64,000 bases of DNA from Duganella rivi (GCF_009857435.1 NZ_WWCK01000004.1:620001-684000); one strand, 5' to 3'. Counted from the stretch's first letter, positions 25,087 through 32,801 are shown. Notes: generated by a model from the sequence alone, not told the origin. Program-made: numbers and translations.

Positions 25087-25156
25087 AGAATAAGGGCAAT
25101 TATTTGCACTGTATGTACGCTGACGCACGGAAGACTTAGATGTCCTTGAGGAAAAT
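25087..25156. promoter_or_regulatory. Palindrome site D between the divergent crp-like and glycine-zipper genes
   Basis: GTACG-CTGA-CGCAC at 25115-25128. At 36 bp on each side there is a -10-like hexamer: GAAAAT at 25151-25156 on the plus strand (start near 25163, for the gene at 25189) and TATTCT at 25092-25087 on the minus strand (start near 25080, the ATG of the regulator itself). Both hexamers match 4 of 6. One site could thus serve both genes and give autoregulation. Confidence 0.6.
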
Positions 25157-25188
25157 ATGCGCCTTAATCAATAACAGAGGACACACCC

Positions 25189-25794
25189 ATGGATACCCCA
25201 AACAAACCAGCCACCCATCCGATCATGGTCATTGCCGCCGTGGCGGTCGTGCTGTTCTGCGGCGTCGGCAGCGCAGCGATCCTGGGCTGGCTGCCGACCT
25301 CCAACGCCACCGTGCCGGCGCAAGTGAGCGGCCTGCCGCCGGCGCCGGAACGGGCGCCGAAGACTGCGTTCAACGACGCAGCGCAAGCACCGCAGCAGCA
25401 ATCCCTGGCGCAGCAAGGCCAAGGCCAACTGCCTGAACAGGAAGCCCGCCAGGCGCCATGCGCCAATTGCGGCGTGGTGGAATCGGTGCGCGCGATCGAG
25501 CATCGTCCAAAGGGCAGCGGCGTCGGCGCAGTCGGCGGCGCAGTGCTGGGCGGCCTGCTCGGCAACCAGGTCGGTAGCGGCCACGGCCGTCAACTGGCAA
25601 CCGTCGCCGGTGCGGTCGGCGGCGCAGTGGCCGGCAACCAGATCGAAGGCAATATGAAAACCACCCACACCTGGGACGTGGTGGTTCGCATGGATAACGG
25701 CACCAAGCGCACCTTCCACAATTCGCAGCAGCCATCGTGGCGCTCGGGCGATTCCGTGCGCGTCGTGAACGGCCAGCTGCGTTCGATGGACTAA
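25189..25794 (+). CDS. Glycine-zipper 2TM-domain membrane protein
   Basis: 201 residues, behind AGAGGACAC. An N-terminal membrane anchor (PIMVIAAVAVVLFCGVGSAA) is followed by a Pro/Gln/Ala-rich linker and a CANCGVVESVRAIEH motif. The glycine zipper comes next (GSGVGAVGGAVLGGLLGNQV, GAVGGAVAGNQIEGN), and the SlyB-like C-terminal part reads VVVRMDNGTKRTFHNSQQPS. It is related to the lipoprotein at 17913 but anchored in the inner membrane instead of lipidated. It is divergent from the Crp/Fnr-type gene across site D. Confidence 0.87.
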   Translation: MDTPNKPATHPIMVIAAVAVVLFCGVGSAAILGWLPTSNATVPAQVSGLPPAPERAPKTAFNDAAQAPQQQSLAQQGQGQLPEQEARQAPCANCGVVESVRAIEHRPKGSGVGAVGGAVLGGLLGNQVGSGHGRQLATVAGAVGGAVAGNQIEGNMKTTHTWDVVVRMDNGTKRTFHNSQQPSWRSGDSVRVVNGQLRSMD

Positions 25795-25802
25795 GGAGCA
25801 AG

Positions 25803-25844
25803 GTACGGCAGCGTACAGAATTCACAACGGTGCATGTAGATAAT
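25803..25844 (+). promoter_or_regulatory. Palindrome site E plus -10 for the small membrane peptide
   Basis: GTACG-GCAG-CGTAC at 25803-25816 is a perfect 5-N4-5 repeat. GATAAT at 25839-25844 (5 of 6 to consensus) starts exactly 36 bp from the site start. The predicted transcript start is 25851, giving a 22-nt leader that includes the GAGGAGA ribosome-binding site of the gene at 25873. Confidence 0.72.
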
Positions 25845-25872
25845 AGATCCAACACAACCCGAGGAGATCATC

Positions 25873-26019
25873 ATGCTTTATACCATTGCTGTCGTTCTGC
25901 TTATCCTGTGGCTGCTGGGCTTGGTGACGTCGTACACCATCGGCGGCTTCATCCACATCCTGCTGGTAGTAGCCATCATCATGGTGCTGCTGCGCCTGAT
26001 TAGCGGACGCGGCGTGTAG
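25873..26019 (+). CDS. Small membrane protein, lmo0937/DUF5670 family
   Basis: 48 residues, behind GAGGAGA at 6 bp: MLYTIAVVLLILWLLGLVTS, then YTIGGFIHILLVVAIIMVLL, ending RLISGRGV. It has two membrane helices joined by the conserved SYTxGGFIH turn of the lmo0937 family, which is widespread and of unknown function, often stress-induced. It has its own promoter with palindrome site E and its own terminator, so it is a single-gene transcript. Confidence 0.87.
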   Translation: MLYTIAVVLLILWLLGLVTSYTIGGFIHILLVVAIIMVLLRLISGRGV

Positions 26020-26039
26020 CCTTCTCCGCAATCGGATTA

Positions 26040-26068
26040 AACGGCGCCCGCTGAACCGGGGCGCCGTT
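26040..26068 (+). terminator. Intrinsic terminator of the small membrane protein gene
   Basis: AACGGCGCCC at 26040-26049 pairs with 26059-26068 around a 9-nt loop, followed by TTCGTTT. It lies 20 bp after the stop at 26019. Confidence 0.8.
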
Positions 26069-26101
26069 TTCGTTTATGCTAGCCGTTTTCGGGAGGACAT
26101 C

Positions 26102-26638
26102 ATGAAACGTCTGTTGCTCGCTTTAGCAATCGCGGCTGCCGCTCAAGCCTCCGCGCAAACGCAAACCATCAAGCCCGGCTTGTGGGAATTGAATAACAAG
26201 GTCAAGACCGGCAACGCCGAGCAAGACCAGGTCATGAGTGCCGCCCTGGCCCAGCTGGCCGCCATGCCGCCGGCACAGCGCGCGCAAATGGAAGCGATCA
26301 TGGCGCAGAACGGCGTCTCCATGCCCAAGGCCGGCAGCGACGGCAGCATCACGCTAACCGCTTGCGTCACGCCGGAGATGGCCTCGCGCAAGGAGTTGCC
26401 GATGAATCAAAAAGGCAAGTGCAATACCAGGCAAGAGCCGGTGGCGGGCGGCATGAACGTTTCCTATACCTGCACCGATCCCGCCTCCAGCGGCACCGGG
26501 CAAATCCGCTTCAACGGCGACAATGCCTACACCATGACCATGAACGTCACCAACAACACCAATGTCGGCCCACGCACGGCCACGGTGGAATCGACCGGCC
26601 GCTGGCTCGGCGCCACTTGCCCGGCCAAGCCAAAATAG
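26102..26638 (+). CDS. DUF3617 periplasmic protein
   Basis: 178 residues, behind GGGAGGAC. A signal peptide (KRLLLALAIAAAAQASAQ) leads into the DUF3617 opening TIKPGLWELNNKVK. The domain continues with LTACVTPEMAS, KGKCNTRQEPVAGG, SYTCTDPASSGTGQIRFNGD and a final GATCPAKPK. The conserved cysteines probably pair in the periplasm. The family is common in proteobacteria and has no established function. The gene has no palindrome site. It precedes the Gcr-type gene, but an activator-type promoter lies between them. Confidence 0.85.
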   Translation: MKRLLLALAIAAAAQASAQTQTIKPGLWELNNKVKTGNAEQDQVMSAALAQLAAMPPAQRAQMEAIMAQNGVSMPKAGSDGSITLTACVTPEMASRKELPMNQKGKCNTRQEPVAGGMNVSYTCTDPASSGTGQIRFNGDNAYTMTMNVTNNTNVGPRTATVESTGRWLGATCPAKPK

Positions 26639-26652
26639 TGCCAAAAAACTAT

Positions 26653-26694
26653 GTACGATAGCGTACATACAGCAGCTTGCATCGCCGCTATACT
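26653..26694 (+). promoter_or_regulatory. Palindrome site F plus -10 for the Gcr-type gene
   Basis: TGTACG-ATAG-CGTACA (core 26653-26666) is a perfect repeat. TATACT at 26689-26694 (5 of 6 to consensus) starts exactly 36 bp from the core start. The predicted transcript start is 26701, the A of the ATG itself, so the mRNA would be leaderless and the site centre is at -41.5. Confidence 0.75.
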
Positions 26695-26700
26695 CGGACG

Positions 26701-28665
26701 ATGCTAGAAATCCTTGAACAAATTGACGCGGACAGTAGCGATATCGGCCTGATGGTCGCGCTGTTCGACACCCTCCGCCCCGCGCGTGCCACCGATGGCG
26801 CGCGAGCCACGGCCAATGTCCGCACCTTGTGCCAGCTATTGAAAGGCAATCCCGGACACGCGCTGGCCCTGCGCGCGTATGCGCGCAACATCCTTACCTC
26901 GCGCCGCCACCCCAGCTTGTACACCGAGATCGGCGTGCTGTCCAACGACGGCTTCTTCACCGAACTGAAAACCCGCATCGCCTACCGCGTCCTGCCACCG
27001 GCGCTAGGCAACGATTACCTCAGCGAGGCGCTCGATCAAATCGTCTACAAGCGCACCGATTACCTGTGGATGACCGCCGTGCCTGTCGCCGACTGGCTGG
27101 CCCTGTTCGACGTGGTGCAGCAGGCCGAGCCGGACGATGACCGCAACCTGATGCTGCCCGGCCTGCTGGACGCCATCCGCACCCTGTCCTACCGCGTGTG
27201 CGCGATCGGCCTTGAGCCGCGCCTGACCAATTTCCACACCGAGATGGAGACCTACGAATCACCGTTCATGGTGCAGAACTTCGAGGTCAACGCCTATCTC
27301 GACGCCTACCAGCGCAAGCTGGCCGGTGAAGACGTCGCGCTGGACGACACCCGCCACCTGCTGGTGATGCTCGACCAGTGCGACACCGTGATCGGCAAGA
27401 TCCGCAAGAAAGCCCTGAGCCAGGGCACCAGCATCGCCCTCACCTACCTGCTGGTGTCGCTGATGCAAAGCCTGGATCGCATGCGCAAGCTGCTGTTCCT
27501 GGTCGATGGCCATCACGACAGCGAGCGCCGCAACGCTGCCGTCGCGCTGGGCCTGGAACTGGTGGAAGCCCACAACAACAAATACATGGTGCGCGACCTG
27601 CTGCGCGATAACATTAACCTGCTAGCCCGCAACGTCACCGAGAACGCCAGCCACACCGGCGAACACTACGTGGCCGACAACCGCAAGCAGCTGGTTGGCA
27701 TGTTCTTCTCGTCGGCCGGCGCCGGCCTGGTGATCGGCTTCATGGCGCTGTTTAAAATCCTGATGTCCTACCTGCGCGCTGCGCCGCTGGTGGAAGCCTT
27801 CCTGTTCAGCATGAACTACTCGCTGGGCTTCATGTTCATCCACCTGCTGCACTTCACGGTGGCGACCAAGCAGCCGGCCATGACCGCGTCGCGCATTGCC
27901 ACCGGCCTGCAATCGAAGGACGGCCGCAATATCGACCTCGACAGCATGGCCGAACTATGCGCCAAGGTGATCCGCACGCAAAACATGGCGGTGCTGGGCA
28001 ACCTGGCGGTGGCGATTCCGACCGCCTACGCCATCGCCATGGCGTGGCCGCTGATGACCGGCCATCACTTGGTCTCGCCTGAAAAGGCCATGCACCTGCT
28101 GCACGACATCGATCCGATTCATGCGCCGACCTTGATCTACGCGGCGATTGCCGGCGTCTGCCTGTTCGTTGCCGGCCTGATTTCCGGCTACTACGACAAC
28201 AAGGCGCTGTACACGCGCTGGGCGCAACGCATCTCGCAGCTACGCGGCCTGCGCTGGCTGCTGGGACAAGAACGCTTGAACCGTCTCGGCGTCTACATGG
28301 AGAACAATCTTGGCGGGCTGATGGGGAATTTCTTCTTCGGTATTTTGCTGGGCGTGATGCCGTTTATCGGCTTCGTGCTGGGCATTCCGCTCGATATCCG
28401 CCACGTCACCTTCTCGTCTGCCAATTTTGCGACAGCAATTGTTGGACTCGATCACAATGTCAGCTGGGAATTAGTTGTGACCTCGGTGGCAGGTTTCTTG
28501 TCTATTGGTACGGTTAATCTGCTGGTCAGCTTTGGACTGGCGCTGTGGGTGGCGCTGCGTTCACGCAAGGTGCACTTCAAGCATGGCTGGCAATTGCTCA
28601 AGGCGCTGGGCCGCCGCTTCCGCGAAAGCCCGGTTACTTTCTTCTTTGGCTCTAAGGACGAATAA
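26701..28665 (+). CDS. Gcr-type 'site-specific recombinase' family membrane protein
   Basis: 654 residues from the ATG at 26701. It belongs by overall pattern to the family named after a gonococcal site-specific recombinase (SpecificRecomb). The sequence itself looks like a membrane protein: a soluble helical N-terminal half (VLDQ-type repeats, RRHPSLYTEIGVLSNDGFFT) and about six membrane helices in the C-terminal half (MFFSSAGAGLVIGFMALFKI, HAPTLIYAAIAGVCLFVAGL, GNFFFGILLGVMPFIGFVLG). No recombinase catalytic motif is visible. The database name is therefore doubtful. It has a regulated promoter with site F and a phospholipase D gene 1 bp after its stop. Confidence 0.85.
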   Translation: MLEILEQIDADSSDIGLMVALFDTLRPARATDGARATANVRTLCQLLKGNPGHALALRAYARNILTSRRHPSLYTEIGVLSNDGFFTELKTRIAYRVLPPALGNDYLSEALDQIVYKRTDYLWMTAVPVADWLALFDVVQQAEPDDDRNLMLPGLLDAIRTLSYRVCAIGLEPRLTNFHTEMETYESPFMVQNFEVNAYLDAYQRKLAGEDVALDDTRHLLVMLDQCDTVIGKIRKKALSQGTSIALTYLLVSLMQSLDRMRKLLFLVDGHHDSERRNAAVALGLELVEAHNNKYMVRDLLRDNINLLARNVTENASHTGEHYVADNRKQLVGMFFSSAGAGLVIGFMALFKILMSYLRAAPLVEAFLFSMNYSLGFMFIHLLHFTVATKQPAMTASRIATGLQSKDGRNIDLDSMAELCAKVIRTQNMAVLGNLAVAIPTAYAIAMAWPLMTGHHLVSPEKAMHLLHDIDPIHAPTLIYAAIAGVCLFVAGLISGYYDNKALYTRWAQRISQLRGLRWLLGQERLNRLGVYMENNLGGLMGNFFFGILLGVMPFIGFVLGIPLDIRHVTFSSANFATAIVGLDHNVSWELVVTSVAGFLSIGTVNLLVSFGLALWVALRSRKVHFKHGWQLLKALGRRFRESPVTFFFGSKDE

Positions 28666-28666
28666 A

Positions 28667-29995
28667 ATGACTTCGCTGCGCATGCGTATCTTGCTACCCT
28701 TGTTGCTGATGTGCTGGGGCTTGCTGGGCGCCTGTGCATCGCTGCCGAACGTGCAGGACTTGGGCGAACAACTGGCGCCGGCATCGGCGGCGACCAAGAG
28801 CAAGATGGCCAAGCGCTGGCCGGGCGCGGCGCTGGAAGAAGCAGCCACTGGCGTACCGCTCATCCCCGGTAACAAGTGCACGCTGCTGTTCGACGGCCCG
28901 CAGACCATGAAGGCCATGCTGGAAGCAATCGCTACCGCGCGCAATCACATCAATCTCGAAACCTATATCTTCGATCAGGACGAACTGGGCCTGAAGTTTG
29001 CCGATGCACTGATCGAGAAGCAGCAGCAAGGCGTGACTGTCAATATTTTGTACGACAGCGTGGGCACGATCGGCGTGCCGGCCGAGTTCTTCGCGCGCAT
29101 GCGCAAGGCCGGCATCCATTTGATTGAGTTCAATCCGGTGAATCCGGCCAAGGTCAGCGGCGAAGGCTGGAATCTCAACAACCGCGACCATCGCAAGGTG
29201 CTGATCGTGGACGGCAAAATGGCGTTCACCGGCGGCATCAATATCAGCAAGACCTACGCCAAGAGTTCGCTATTCCGCTCCGCCTCCAAACCGACCGACA
29301 AGTCGCAAGTGGGCTGGCGCGATACGCACATCAAGGTGGAAGGCCCGGCGGTGCAGGCTTTCCAGTGGCTGTTCATCCGCCAGTGGACGTCGCAGGACAA
29401 GGAAGAACTGCCGGACGCCGACTACTTCCCCAAGCCGATCATCGCCGGCGACAAGGTGGTGCGCGTGCTGGGCAGCGATCCGGGCGGGCAGTTTGAAATC
29501 TACAAGGCTTACGCGCTGGCGATTCAGGAAGCCAAGAAAACCATCCATCTCACCTCCGCCTACTTTGTACCGGACCGGCAAACCGTGGATGCGCTGATCG
29601 CGGCGGCCAAGCGCGGCGTGGATGTGAAGATCGTGCTGCCTGGCGTGTCGGATAGCGGGCTGGTGTTCTACGCCGGCCACGCGTTCTACGATGACTTGCT
29701 GTCGGCGGGCGTGAAGATCTACCAGCTCAAGCTAGCGGTGCTGCACGCCAAGACCGCCGTCATCGACGGCAACTGGTCGACGGTCGGCTCAACCAATATC
29801 GATACCCGCAGCTTCCTGCACAACAGCGAACTCAACGTGATCGTCATGGGCGATGCTTTCGGCACCGAGATGGAGCGCGCGTTCCAGGAGGATTTGCGCG
29901 ACTCGAATCAGATCACGCTGGAGGAATGGCGCAACCGTCCGGTGCTCAACCGCATGAAGGAATGGGCGGCGCGCTTTATGAATTACTGGCTCTAG
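28667..29995 (+). CDS. Phospholipase D-family lipoprotein (cardiolipin synthase-like)
   Basis: 442 residues from the ATG at 28667, with AAGGA 9 bp upstream. It starts 1 bp after the Gcr-type gene. The signal peptide has lipobox LGAC (about residue 23). Two HKD motifs are present: NNRDHRKVLIVDGKMAFTGG in the first half and VLHAKTAVIDGNWSTVGS in the second, each followed by the Asn/Ser of the family. This is a ClsB/ClsC-like phosphatidyltransferase or phospholipase D working at the periplasmic membrane face. Coupling to the Gcr-type gene suggests that the latter is also an envelope protein. Confidence 0.9.
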   Translation: MTSLRMRILLPLLLMCWGLLGACASLPNVQDLGEQLAPASAATKSKMAKRWPGAALEEAATGVPLIPGNKCTLLFDGPQTMKAMLEAIATARNHINLETYIFDQDELGLKFADALIEKQQQGVTVNILYDSVGTIGVPAEFFARMRKAGIHLIEFNPVNPAKVSGEGWNLNNRDHRKVLIVDGKMAFTGGINISKTYAKSSLFRSASKPTDKSQVGWRDTHIKVEGPAVQAFQWLFIRQWTSQDKEELPDADYFPKPIIAGDKVVRVLGSDPGGQFEIYKAYALAIQEAKKTIHLTSAYFVPDRQTVDALIAAAKRGVDVKIVLPGVSDSGLVFYAGHAFYDDLLSAGVKIYQLKLAVLHAKTAVIDGNWSTVGSTNIDTRSFLHNSELNVIVMGDAFGTEMERAFQEDLRDSNQITLEEWRNRPVLNRMKEWAARFMNYWL

Positions 29996-30810
29996 GCCTC
30001 TGCCGCCAGCGACCAGGTGTCGCCGCTGCGGCGGAAGCATTCGGTATGAACCGGTTCAAAGCTGGCCGTGCCCTCGATCCAGCTGTAGCGCTCGACCTGC
30101 ACATCATCGGGCGCCACGCGCAGCACGTTGAAAGAGTTGGACTCCCCTCGCCCGCGCGTGGAAGTCGCTGTCCCCGCCTGCACCACCAGCGCCGCATAGC
30201 CACTGATCTTGTAGCGCTGCGCGCTATTGCCCGCGTGGCTGGAATGCAGGTGGCCTGCCAGCAAAACATCGACGCCGCACTCGGCAAAGGCTTGCATCGC
30301 CATTGGCGCGCGGTCGACTAGATCGTCGGGATCGAAGTTGTCCGGCAAATCGAAAGGATGGTGGGTGACGATGATGCGCGTATGCTCCGGCCCCACCGCC
30401 TGCATGCGCTGGCGCATCTGCGCCAGTTGTTCCTTGTTGACGCGACCGTCTTTAAACGTCAGCGAGCGCGCAGTGTTAATGCCGAGGATGGCGATTTCCT
30501 CATCCACGTATTCCGGCGCCAGATCCAAGGTGACGTAGCGCGTGTACTTGCGCAGCGGCGTCAGGAAGCGGCTGGCGACGTTGTACAGCGGGATGTCGTG
30601 ATTGCCCGGCACCACGATCTGCGGCCCCGGCAAGGTGTCGAGATAAGCGCGCGCGGCTTTGAATTCTTCGGTCTTGGCGCGCTGGGTCAGGTCGCCCGAC
30701 ACCACCACCACATCCGGGGCCAGCTTGGTCACCAATTCCTGCAAGGGCCGCAGCAAGTCTTGATCGACGCGACCGAAATGCAAATCGGATAAATGGACGA
30801 TGGTGCGCAT
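29992..30810 (-). CDS. Calcineurin-like metallophosphoesterase (CpdA-like)
   Basis: 272 residues. The dimetal site motifs are in order: HLSDLHFGRVD, VVVSGDLTQRA, VVPGNHDIP, VTHHPFD and LLAGHLHSSHAG. This matches class III cyclic-nucleotide phosphodiesterases (CpdA) and related phosphoesterases. The substrate is open: cAMP, or a lipid or nucleotide phosphodiester given the neighbours. It overlaps the phospholipase D gene by 4 bp (convergent) and follows the diacylglycerol kinase-like gene by 9 bp on the same strand. Confidence 0.87.
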   Translation of the reverse strand: MRTIVHLSDLHFGRVDQDLLRPLQELVTKLAPDVVVVSGDLTQRAKTEEFKAARAYLDTLPGPQIVVPGNHDIPLYNVASRFLTPLRKYTRYVTLDLAPEYVDEEIAILGINTARSLTFKDGRVNKEQLAQMRQRMQAVGPEHTRIIVTHHPFDLPDNFDPDDLVDRAPMAMQAFAECGVDVLLAGHLHSSHAGNSAQRYKISGYAALVVQAGTATSTRGRGESNSFNVLRVAPDDVQVERYSWIEGTASFEPVHTECFRRSGDTWSLAAEA

Positions 30811-30819
30811 GCTCCCCTC

Positions 30820-31713
30820 CTAGTCGGCCGGCGGCACAATCACGGTCAGCGCCGCTGCCCGCGAACGATAGCACAGTGGCGGGCTCATCAGCGTTACTTC
30901 GCCGTCGGTGGCGACACGCAGGCGCTGGTGGCGCGTCTCTATCGTCAGCTCGGAAGCTGACAATACATCAAAATCGCGTGCCGCTTTCAATTGGCCGAAC
31001 AGCGCGTGCACGGCGTAGCGCAGCAAGCCAAGCCGGGTGGGCTTCTGCGCCACGTACAGGCACAGCTTACCGGTATCGAGCCGTTCGCGCGCGCCCAGCG
31101 TCAGGCCTTGCAGGTACTCGTTGTTGCCGATGAAGACGAAAGGCGTGCGGCGCAGATGCTCGTCGCCGTTAATCTTGAGCCGCACGCTGAGGAAGGGAAA
31201 GCGCCGCAGCGCCGTGAACAGCGCCAGGCCGAACGCCGGCCACTTGCCGCGGCCGAGATGGCGCTGTTGCTGCTCGCGGTCGCGCACAAGATCGGGATAA
31301 ATGCCGAGGCTGGAGTTGTTGAGGAAGATACGGCCGTTGACCTCGCCCACGTCCACTTGCGCCGCAACGCCGTGCACTGCATTGGCGACTGCCTCGTCCA
31401 AGTCCAACGGAATCTTCAAGTCCTTGGCGAAGTGATTGAGCGTGCCGAGCGGCAGCACGCCAAGCCGCGTAGGCGTCCCGACCAGCACCGAGGCCACGGC
31501 GTTGATGGTGCCGTCGCCGCCGCCCGCCGCCACCGTGGCCGCGCCTTCGGCCACGGCCCGTTCAGCGCGGGCAATCATCTCCGCGCCGCTTTTCGCCAGC
31601 GTGATATCGGCCTCCACGCCTTGCGCGCGGAATTTCTCGGCCAGCGCAGCAGTCCATCCGCCGCAATATCCCAGGCCGGCGCTAGCATTGACGATGACGA
31701 CAATATTATCCAT
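30820..31713 (-). CDS. Diacylglycerol kinase-family (YegS/DagK-like) lipid kinase
   Basis: 297 residues. The catalytic domain shows VIVNASAGLG, the GGGDGTINAV glycine loop, LGVLPLGTLNHFAKDLKIPL and NNSSLGIYPDLV. The C-terminal beta-sandwich ends with DGEVTLMSPPL, where the family's activating Asp/Glu sits. It phosphorylates diacylglycerol, sphingoid or related lipids at the inner membrane. It is in a minus-strand run of PAP2 phosphatase, lipid kinase and phosphoesterase genes with gaps of 5 and 9 bp, a plausible lipid turnover operon. Confidence 0.88.
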   Translation of the reverse strand: MDNIVVIVNASAGLGYCGGWTAALAEKFRAQGVEADITLAKSGAEMIARAERAVAEGAATVAAGGGDGTINAVASVLVGTPTRLGVLPLGTLNHFAKDLKIPLDLDEAVANAVHGVAAQVDVGEVNGRIFLNNSSLGIYPDLVRDREQQQRHLGRGKWPAFGLALFTALRRFPFLSVRLKINGDEHLRRTPFVFIGNNEYLQGLTLGARERLDTGKLCLYVAQKPTRLGLLRYAVHALFGQLKAARDFDVLSASELTIETRHQRLRVATDGEVTLMSPPLCYRSRAAALTVIVPPAD

Positions 31714-31718
31714 ACGGT

Positions 31719-32465
31719 TTATAGAGTTTTAGCCTCGCGCCGGCGGCGCAAGGTGGAGATAGCGGTAATACACACAGCCAGCCACGCCACGCTCCCGGCC
31801 ATCGCGGCCAGCACGTCGCTCACATAATGCGCGCCAAGATAGACGCGGCTGAACGCTACCAACAATACCATCGATACACACAGCACTACCGTTGCCACGC
31901 GCACGCTCCAGGCCGGGCGCGCGATCACCAGGTAGCTGGCCAGCAGGCCATAGAAACAGGTCGCCGCCGTGGTGTGGCCGCTGGGGAAGCTGTACGTCGC
32001 CAAGGTCACCAGCGGATCTTCGAACACCGGCCGCGCACGCTGGAACACGTGTTTGAGCGCCACATTCAACACCATCCCGCCCGGCACCGAGAACGCCAGC
32101 GCCAGCAGCCAATAGTAGGCCTGGGCGCGCCACAGATAGGCCGCGAACGCGCAGAACAGCAGCGCCATGCCGGCCACCGTGTGCATCGCCGAGACGCCGT
32201 ACATGAGGCTCGTCAGCGGCTCAAATGCGTTGGCGTTGAACCAATGCGCCACCTGCACATCCAGCACCGTGATCGCTTCCTGCCCCATCACCGCCTCGGC
32301 CAGCTCGTGAAAAACCATCCCCGCCGCCAGCAGCAAGGCCATGCCGACGGTCAAATGCAGGCCGAATTCCCCGCTCGGAGACAATCTTGCCTCTACGAAA
32401 TTAAGCAGTTTGCTAATAATTGGTCCTTTAGGCCTTTGCGCCGATGAAGTTGGCGCAAAAACCAC
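31719..32465 (-). CDS. PAP2-family phosphatase, membrane protein
   Basis: 248 residues if the GTG at 32465 is the start. No better site is visible, so the start is uncertain. The acid phosphatase motifs are complete: KHVFQRARP, SFPSGHTTAAT and SRVYLGAHYVSDVLAA, with membrane helices between. It would remove phosphate from phosphatidic acid, undecaprenyl diphosphate or related lipids outside the membrane. It is the first gene of the lipid operon reaching to 29992. The LexA boxes at 32481-32515 lie just upstream and could also touch this gene. Confidence 0.85.
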   Translation of the reverse strand: MVFAPTSSAQRPKGPIISKLLNFVEARLSPSGEFGLHLTVGMALLLAAGMVFHELAEAVMGQEAITVLDVQVAHWFNANAFEPLTSLMYGVSAMHTVAGMALLFCAFAAYLWRAQAYYWLLALAFSVPGGMVLNVALKHVFQRARPVFEDPLVTLATYSFPSGHTTAATCFYGLLASYLVIARPAWSVRVATVVLCVSMVLLVAFSRVYLGAHYVSDVLAAMAGSVAWLAVCITAISTLRRRREAKTL

Positions 32466-32480
32466 GAAATACGAAATTTA

Positions 32481-32496
32481 CTGTTTATTTGCACAG
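32481..32496. promoter_or_regulatory. LexA (SOS) box 1
   Basis: CTGT-TTATTTGC-ACAG, with flanking TA on each side, giving TACTGT and ACAGTA arms. It is a perfect match to the gammaproteobacterial and betaproteobacterial LexA consensus CTGT-N8-ACAG. It precedes the small gene at 32571. Confidence 0.82.
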
Positions 32497-32499
32497 TAC

Positions 32500-32515
32500 C
32501 TGTTTATTCATACAG
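32500..32515. promoter_or_regulatory. LexA (SOS) box 2
   Basis: CTGT-TTATTCAT-ACAG, 19 bp from box 1 (about two helical turns). It overlaps the likely -35 (TTTATT at 32503-32508) of a promoter whose -10 is TATTCT at 32525-32530, the expected position for repression. The predicted transcript start is near 32537. Confidence 0.82.
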
Positions 32516-32570
32516 TAGTTATGCTATTCTGAACTCCTCGTTAAACACATCACCAACAAAAGGAATTCAC

Positions 32571-32801
32571 ATGAGCACTCTGAACAGCAGCTATGGTTCC
32601 CGCTTCGGTCTGGAATACCTGCCAACCTCTTTCATGGTTCGCATGGGCAAACGCGAAATGATGGTGTGCCGCGATTTCCGCAAGCGTTTCTACGCTGTGA
32701 ACCCGATCATGGAATGCGACACCGGCGTGCAGGCAGGCCACCTGGAAGTGCTGCTGTTCCGCCGCTGGTTGCTGATCCTGTCGAAATCGAAGGCTCACTA
32801 A
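32571..32801 (+). CDS. Small SOS-controlled protein of unknown function
   Basis: 76 residues, behind AAAGGAATTCAC. It starts MSTLNSSYGSRFGLEYLPTS and contains FMVRMGKREMMVCRDFRKRF and GHLEVLLFRRWLLILSKSKA. It is basic, with two cysteines, some hydrophobicity near the C terminus and no signal peptide. I do not recognise a family. Two perfect LexA boxes in tandem over its promoter mark it as a DNA-damage gene. It is not a typical SOS toxin, which would be shorter and have a clear membrane helix, but a membrane-active or nucleoid role cannot be excluded. Confidence 0.75.
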   Translation: MSTLNSSYGSRFGLEYLPTSFMVRMGKREMMVCRDFRKRFYAVNPIMECDTGVQAGHLEVLLFRRWLLILSKSKAH

